From assembly GCF_937616625.2 (NCBI RefSeq), contig NC_065574.1, positions 10,790,501 to 10,854,500 of the forward strand: a DNA stretch of 64,000 nucleotides, read 5' to 3'. A program made the translations under genes and the position numbers. Source of the stretch: Mercurialis annua. Taxonomy: Eukaryota > Streptophyta > Magnoliopsida > Malpighiales > Euphorbiaceae. The notes under the pieces were generated by a model. The model made no database searches and was not told the DNA's origin. It saw only the letters and a program-made list of their open reading frames with translations. Shown here one piece after another: positions 59,501 to 64,000 of the stretch. Numbering within the stretch: position 1 is the first letter of the stretch; every line of letters starts with the position of its first letter.

Positions 59501-62500
59501 GCACGATCCACAGCTCCGGATTGACCACATGCAGTGATAAGTGCATTGAAGACAACTCGGTCTGGCTGAACGTTCTACTGCATATAACATTTTATCAATG
59601 CAAAGATAAATCAAAGCGAGATCATGAAATTACAGCTTGCTGAAATTTTGGGGATGCAAATAGGGATTTTACAGGATAAGTTCAGCCTAATAAGATGCAG
59701 TTGTACATATGTCTAAAATTTTAGACAGTACCTTGGACCTCAGTATTCCATAAGCGCCAAATGCTTTAGCCATTTTTCCAGCTCTGGCACAGCCATCAAT
59801 AAGTGCTCCATATGTATGAACATTTGGTTCAACCCCAGCATTAACCATCTTATGAAATACCTGGTACAAACATTAAGGTAAGTAAGACATTCAAACAAGC
59901 TATGCAACATCAGTTTTTCTTTTTCTAAACTAAATTAAAAAATTAATTTGTCGAGTTTGAAAAGTAGCATATCCATGGTGAAATGGGTATCGCCACCCTT
60001 CTAGTATATAGCATATGGTACCTATTCAAATAACACCATGCAGCCATCATCCAAACTGAAGAATGCTTTAAATGACTAAGAATAATCTTAGTCGGAAATC
60101 GGATTAAAAGATTCATCGAATATGCCGCTGAATCCACCTTAATTTTCAATAAAGCAAATATAGTCTAGATTAAAAGAGGCTATGAGCTCATAATTTAAAT
60201 CATTAACTAATGAACTGGCATGAATAACATATGATTAGCAAGAAAAGAAAACCATTGTTTTGATCGCTAGAGTATCTAAACCAAGAGGAAGACATAGAAG
60301 GTGCCATACTTCAAACATTGCATCGACTTTTCCACTTTTAGCACAGGTTGATATTAAAGTAGTATATAGTTTGCAATCAGCTTTCAGTCCAGCCCCCTGG
60401 GCAAGTTTTAGAACTCCAAAAGCCCCTATAAAAAGAATTCAGAATCAGGAACTGGTAGCATATTCACGATACTTAATTTACCCAATGGTTCAGAAACTGC
60501 ACTTACCTACTGAATCTTGTGAGCTTGCACACACCGACATGAGCATGTTAAATGTACTCAAGGTTGGATTGGGAACCAACTTGCAGAACCGAAAAGCTTC
60601 CTTAACAGACTTTTGAGTTTTGCAGATCTTGAAAAACTTAGCATGATAAATCTGAAAGCAGAGAAATCACTACAGTACTAACTCTATTGATGGATCTGTT
60701 GCCAAAAATAACACATGAAATAAGGGTTAAAATTAGACTTACCTTGTTCATATCTAACGATCCTCTTCTTTCCGCATCTTCAAGCAAATCTAAACACTCG
60801 GCTAACCTAACAAATATAGAATAGTAAGTCTAGGTTCTAGGATCATAAGAAGGGGTAAGTTGATCTGATCATATACACTATGAACAGAGCAGAATTCCAC
60901 ATGGCGCTATAAGTTTAGAGCTTTGCTTCAGTGGTTATATGTCATTTCGACCAAAAGTGTTATCTTCAAATGGTAAATTGTCTAAGATAATCTGTATATG
61001 AATAAAGCAATGATGAGAATCACCTCCCATCTCTTAGCAAACGATTATAGCCATAAACTTGCTCTGGAATATGATCTTTCTTGATAGCATGTACCCCGTT
61101 TAGATAGGGAAACTCGGGTATTTTTGTATGCTCATCCTGAATCCCATGCACTTTTTCCTTCTCCCTTGGAAATCTTCTACTTCCTACTGCTTGTTCATTT
61201 TTTGGAGGACTTCTTTCATAAGGCGCTAGATGAACTTCACTTTGCACGGACTCTGGAAGGAAACTAAATTCTTATACTACTGTTACATAAAAACTAATAC
61301 ACACATACTTTACTCCATTAATCAAAAAATGATAAATTTATTTTTGCCGCATCACCTGCAACTTGAGGGGACTGATGTGCTGATCTTGGCTCTATCATAA
61401 CATGATTAACCATCGATGAAGAAATGCTGTTCCCAATTAAAGAAGTGGCACGAGAAGGCACTTTGCTTAAACCATTTGTGCTCCATGGCGATTTCCTATT
61501 TGAATGTTTTTCTTTATAAAATGTGTAAAGATCCTCTCTAACAGATTCTCTAATGATACCATAACGATCATGTTTTCCCCCATTTACATCACTTACAGAA
61601 GGTGAAGCACAATTAGTCTTCTCCGCCAATAATTGAGCCCACTCGGAATCAACCTCAGCTTCATTTACGGTCTTTTCAGTCATCAACTTAGAATCGACCT
61701 CAACCCCATTTACAATCGTTTCAATCCTCAACTCAGAATCAACCTCAACCCCATTTACAATCGTTTCAATCCTCAACTCAGAATCAACCTCAGCTTCACT
61801 TCTACTCTTTTCAGCCGTCAAATCCGACAATTCCCTCGCAAATTCAAGCGGCAATACACTTTCCGATCCAGGAATCGCTAAATTCAAAGACGAAGCATCA
61901 TTTTCTTTAGTAACCACACAAGTAGAAACACTAGAAGAAACAGAATTTCCATTATTTTCTACTGATTTCACCAAAATTGCAGAACTCTGATTCGACAAAG
62001 CATTACTATTCTCAATCACATAGCTATTCTGCTTCTCTCTAGAATCCTCCGCCAACAAATCCTCGCTCTTAACATCAAGAACGGTAGTAGTACTCACTTT
62101 ATGAAAATGCCCAGCATCCAAAAAAGGACTCCTAATTAAATTCTCCACAATATTTCTGCCTAATTTCGACAACCCATCACCCAAAACCTATACCATAATC
62201 AAAACATTAAATAAAGACACAGACTTTAGCATAAATGGGTATAATTAAACTAAACAAATACGGAGAAACTGTATTATTTTAAAATCTTTTTCTATAAAAT
62301 GTGAAGTTTTGTGTCGGAAACGTGACAGGACGTGACACTTTCTGACAGAGAAAACATTGATTGAATGAAGGGTGCGTGCTACTTAGAATTAAACTAACAA
62401 GAAATAATTTAGTTTACGTACCTGTTTAGAAGAAGTAATCTTTTTCTTGGTGTTCGCATTAGTAAAGTGGTGATGAAAGTAAGCAAAAGAGAAAGCAGAG

Positions 62501-62760
62501 ACTGTGGAAACAGCAACAACAAGAAGAACAGAATCTAAACGAAACGACCCATTGATTAACAGCACAGTTTGAGCTCGTTTCTTCTCACGAATCTTGATTT
62601 TCTTGTACTTCCGGCCGCGAATGGGGCCCGGTGGGCGGAGATGGTGAGAGGAGCCCAGGAATTCTGTGCGGATGGAGGCTGAGGATTTGGGATTGGAGGA
62701 GAATTGGGTGGTGGAGAGGAGTGTTAGGGTTTGGGATTTGGGAGAAAAAGTTAGGTCCAT
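53537..62760 (-). CDS. MRL1: MRL1-like PPR protein (rbcL mRNA stability factor)
   Basis: Nineteen coding exons, all GT-AG, 1142 aa (Arabidopsis MRL1 is about 1,090). Exons: 62760-62422, 62187-61356, 61252-61024, 60806-60743, 60651-60507, 60425-60310, 59860-59732, 59574-59401, 59316-59152, 58740-58600, 58257-58158, 57325-57217, 57098-57007, 56527-56437, 56184-55953, 55843-55751, 55243-55195, 54721-54628 and 53771-53537. MRL1 binds the 5' region of chloroplast rbcL mRNA and stabilises it. The N-terminus looks like a transit peptide (MDLTFSPKSQTLTL, FLGSSHHLRPPGP), followed by a hydrophobic stretch (DSVLLVVAVSTVSAFSFAYF). Exon 2 encodes a poorly conserved acidic region with 15-residue repeats. 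About ten PPRs lie at roughly residues 505-880 (for example NVHTYGALIDGCARAGKMAK, DRVVFNALITACGQSGAVDR). The C-terminal region (GLPYQGNESYGKIRINGISL) is a conserved MRL1 feature. Exon 8 must use the second AG of a CAGTAG acceptor. The introns contain a Stowaway and another MITE. No disabling change seen. Confidence 0.93.
53969..54195. mobile_element. Stowaway MITE in MRL1-like intron 18
   Basis: Left end TTCCCTCCGTCTAAG, right end TTGGAACGCTAGGAG, TA on both sides (53967-53968 and 54196-54197). 227 bp. Lies between exons 18 and 19 and does not touch splice sites. Confidence 0.8.
58796..59084. mobile_element. MITE-like inverted repeat in MRL1-like intron 9
   Basis: AAAATTACTGTTTTTTTCCT at the left pairs with AGGAAAACAGTAATTTTTAT at the right, within about 290 bp. 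The centre carries two copies of CAGTTAAATGAAACTAAAAT-like sequence. Ends approximate. Confidence 0.55.
61641..61797. repeat. 45-bp coding minisatellite in MRL1-like exon 2
   Basis: Two near-identical 45-bp units plus degenerate flanking ones encode the 15-residue repeat VDSELRIETIVNGVE. A multiple of three, so copy changes keep the frame. It lies in the poorly conserved region before the PPRs. Confidence 0.85.
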
Positions 62761-62969
62761 TGGGAGAAGAAGAAGAGAGGTGGTGGAGTGGGGAGGAGAG
62801 GATAGGAGTGGAGAAGAAGAAGAGGAGGAGAGGTTTTGAAATGATTTTTTTGGTTTTGTTTAACAGACAATTTGGATATTGTTGATGACGTGGCGGAAAA
62901 CTGATTTCTCTATTGGGATGTTCAATTTCTGTTGGCTTCAATCTAAACCATTGCCTCCATATTTTATAC

Positions 62970-63350
62970 CAAATTACTCTAATTCATAGTTTGGTATTCC
63001 TTCTTCAAAAATCAAATGATTTGATATTTCAGTTTTTATTTTATAAACTATAAAACCCTTCTATTAGTTCCGTTAATAATTTGAAATTTACTTTCAAACG
63101 ATTTAGTACCTCAGTTTTAATTTAGATAAACGATTTGATACCTCAGTTTCAATTATGTAAACGATTAGGAACCTCATTTATAAACGATTTGGCACCTCAC
63201 ATTTCATTCTGTTAACGATTGATTACCTATATTTAACAAAAGGGTCTTATAATTTACAAAATTAAAATTGGGGTACCAAATCGTTTGATTTTCAAACAAG
63301 GGGTATCAAACTATGAATTATGGCAAATGTAAGGTATCTTAGAGTAATTT
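62970..63350. mobile_element. MITE in the MRL1-like upstream region
   Basis: The left arm CCAAATTACTCTAATTCATAG and the right arm, reverse-complemented (AAAATTACTCTAAGATACC ... CATAATTCATAGTTTG), pair over about 100 bp. The centre has four copies of an AAACGATTTGGTACCTCA-like unit. It starts about 210 bp upstream of the MRL1-like ATG. Confidence 0.7.
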
Positions 63351-63371
63351 TCTCTTTTTTTATTAGTATTA

Positions 63372-64000
63372 TTTTTTTGTCAAAGCCTGAATTTCATTTA
63401 ATATAATGTGAGAAATGCATAAATGAATGAGTGCTCAACACATTTGCGTGAGCCATTCCATAACAGAATGATGTACTGCAGACGTAGTCATCGACAAGGG
63501 CTTTTTAGCCACCAAATAAGCTACCCAATTATGTTTACGGTTTACATACTGAAATTTAATTTTTGAGAAATGGGAAACTAGATTGGCAATGTCTTCAAGA
63601 ACTATTTTGGCATCTCTGTCGTCAATAGAAAAGGAATTAGTAACATTTATCAAAGTACGGCAATCTCCTTTAAATATTAAGTCTTTATAGTCTGTTAGTA
63701 ATACCCCCTACATCAATGTCCAAAGCGCCAATGCCTCTATACAATTGGTATTGTGCCAAGAAAGCGTCTAGCACCAGCCAAAAGAATATTACCTGCAAAA
63801 TCGCTGACTACAAAACCAATTGCACCTATTCGAAATTCAGATCAATAGCACCATCAAAATTAACTTTATGAAAACATGTTGGCGGAGGTAACCATAAAGA
63901 TGGAGAAATTTGTCCAACCACACGATTACTTAGCTTTGTATCCGAGATAGTTTTTTCTTTGAAGCTTCCATTTACTCTTGTTATCGCTCGTATGCCTTGT
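63372..64000 (-). pseudogene. LINE RNase H remnant, runs off the window
   Basis: A T7 run at 63372 is the A-tail side. The minus strand reads HKVNFDGAIDLNF, IGAIGFVVSDFAGNILLAGA and KIKFQYVNRKHNWVAYLV, an RVT_3-type RNase H, with at least one frameshift and a stop between the pieces. Non-functional; the rest lies beyond the right edge. Confidence 0.75.

Overview
The window is nuclear DNA from a flowering plant, almost certainly a eudicot. The evidence is AT-rich intergenic sequence, many-intron genes, plant-only families (SAUR and a chloroplast PPR protein), and plant-type Helitron, L1-type LINE, tRNA-SINE, Stowaway, CACTA and Mutator-like elements. I cannot name the species.

Two host loci are present. 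(1) A plus-strand cluster of five small intronless SAUR genes lies at 1419-1742, 30628-30918, 42797-43093, 46707-47000 and 49845-50141. The last two are a recent tandem pair sharing promoter and 3'UTR. (2) A minus-strand gene of 19 coding exons, which I could splice without a frame break (62760 to 53537, 1142 aa), is the orthologue of MRL1, the PPR protein that stabilises chloroplast rbcL mRNA. SAUR genes next to MRL1 recall Arabidopsis chromosome 4 (SAURs around At4g34760-At4g34810, MRL1 At4g34830), so this is probably a conserved syntenic block inflated by transposons.

The main accessory feature is a complete-looking Helitron on the minus strand (2365-21422, 19,058 bp). Its 5' TC end, 3' hairpin plus CTAG end, and A|T insertion site are all visible. 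In its own direction it carries a 2.9 kb leader, a 6-exon Rep-helicase gene (1557 aa, HUH, two tyrosines and Walker motifs intact), a 10-exon RPA1-like single-strand-binding protein gene (558 aa, open), and a 2-exon F-box-like gene (218 aa) near the 3' end. It sits inside an older MITE and is itself hit by a PIF/Harbinger-like MITE.

Region by region: 1-2036, SAUR gene with MITE-built upstream DNA; 2037-21489, MITE split by the Helitron; 21644-26217, CACTA-like element, minisatellite, long inverted repeats, U6 retropseudogene, LINE tail; 26218-30465, sparse AT-rich DNA with a Stowaway; 30466-31080, SAUR gene; 31229-33950, 5'-truncated LINE; 34000-42600, MITEs, SINE, microsatellites, LINE fragment; 42600-50300, three SAUR genes with promoter MITEs; 50300-53500, MITEs; 53537-62760, MRL1-like gene; 62970-64000, MITE and LINE RNase H remnant.

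Functionally, the SAUR genes would promote auxin/light-controlled cell expansion. The MRL1-like gene would act in chloroplast gene expression. The Helitron genes form a rolling-circle replication set plus a cargo gene.
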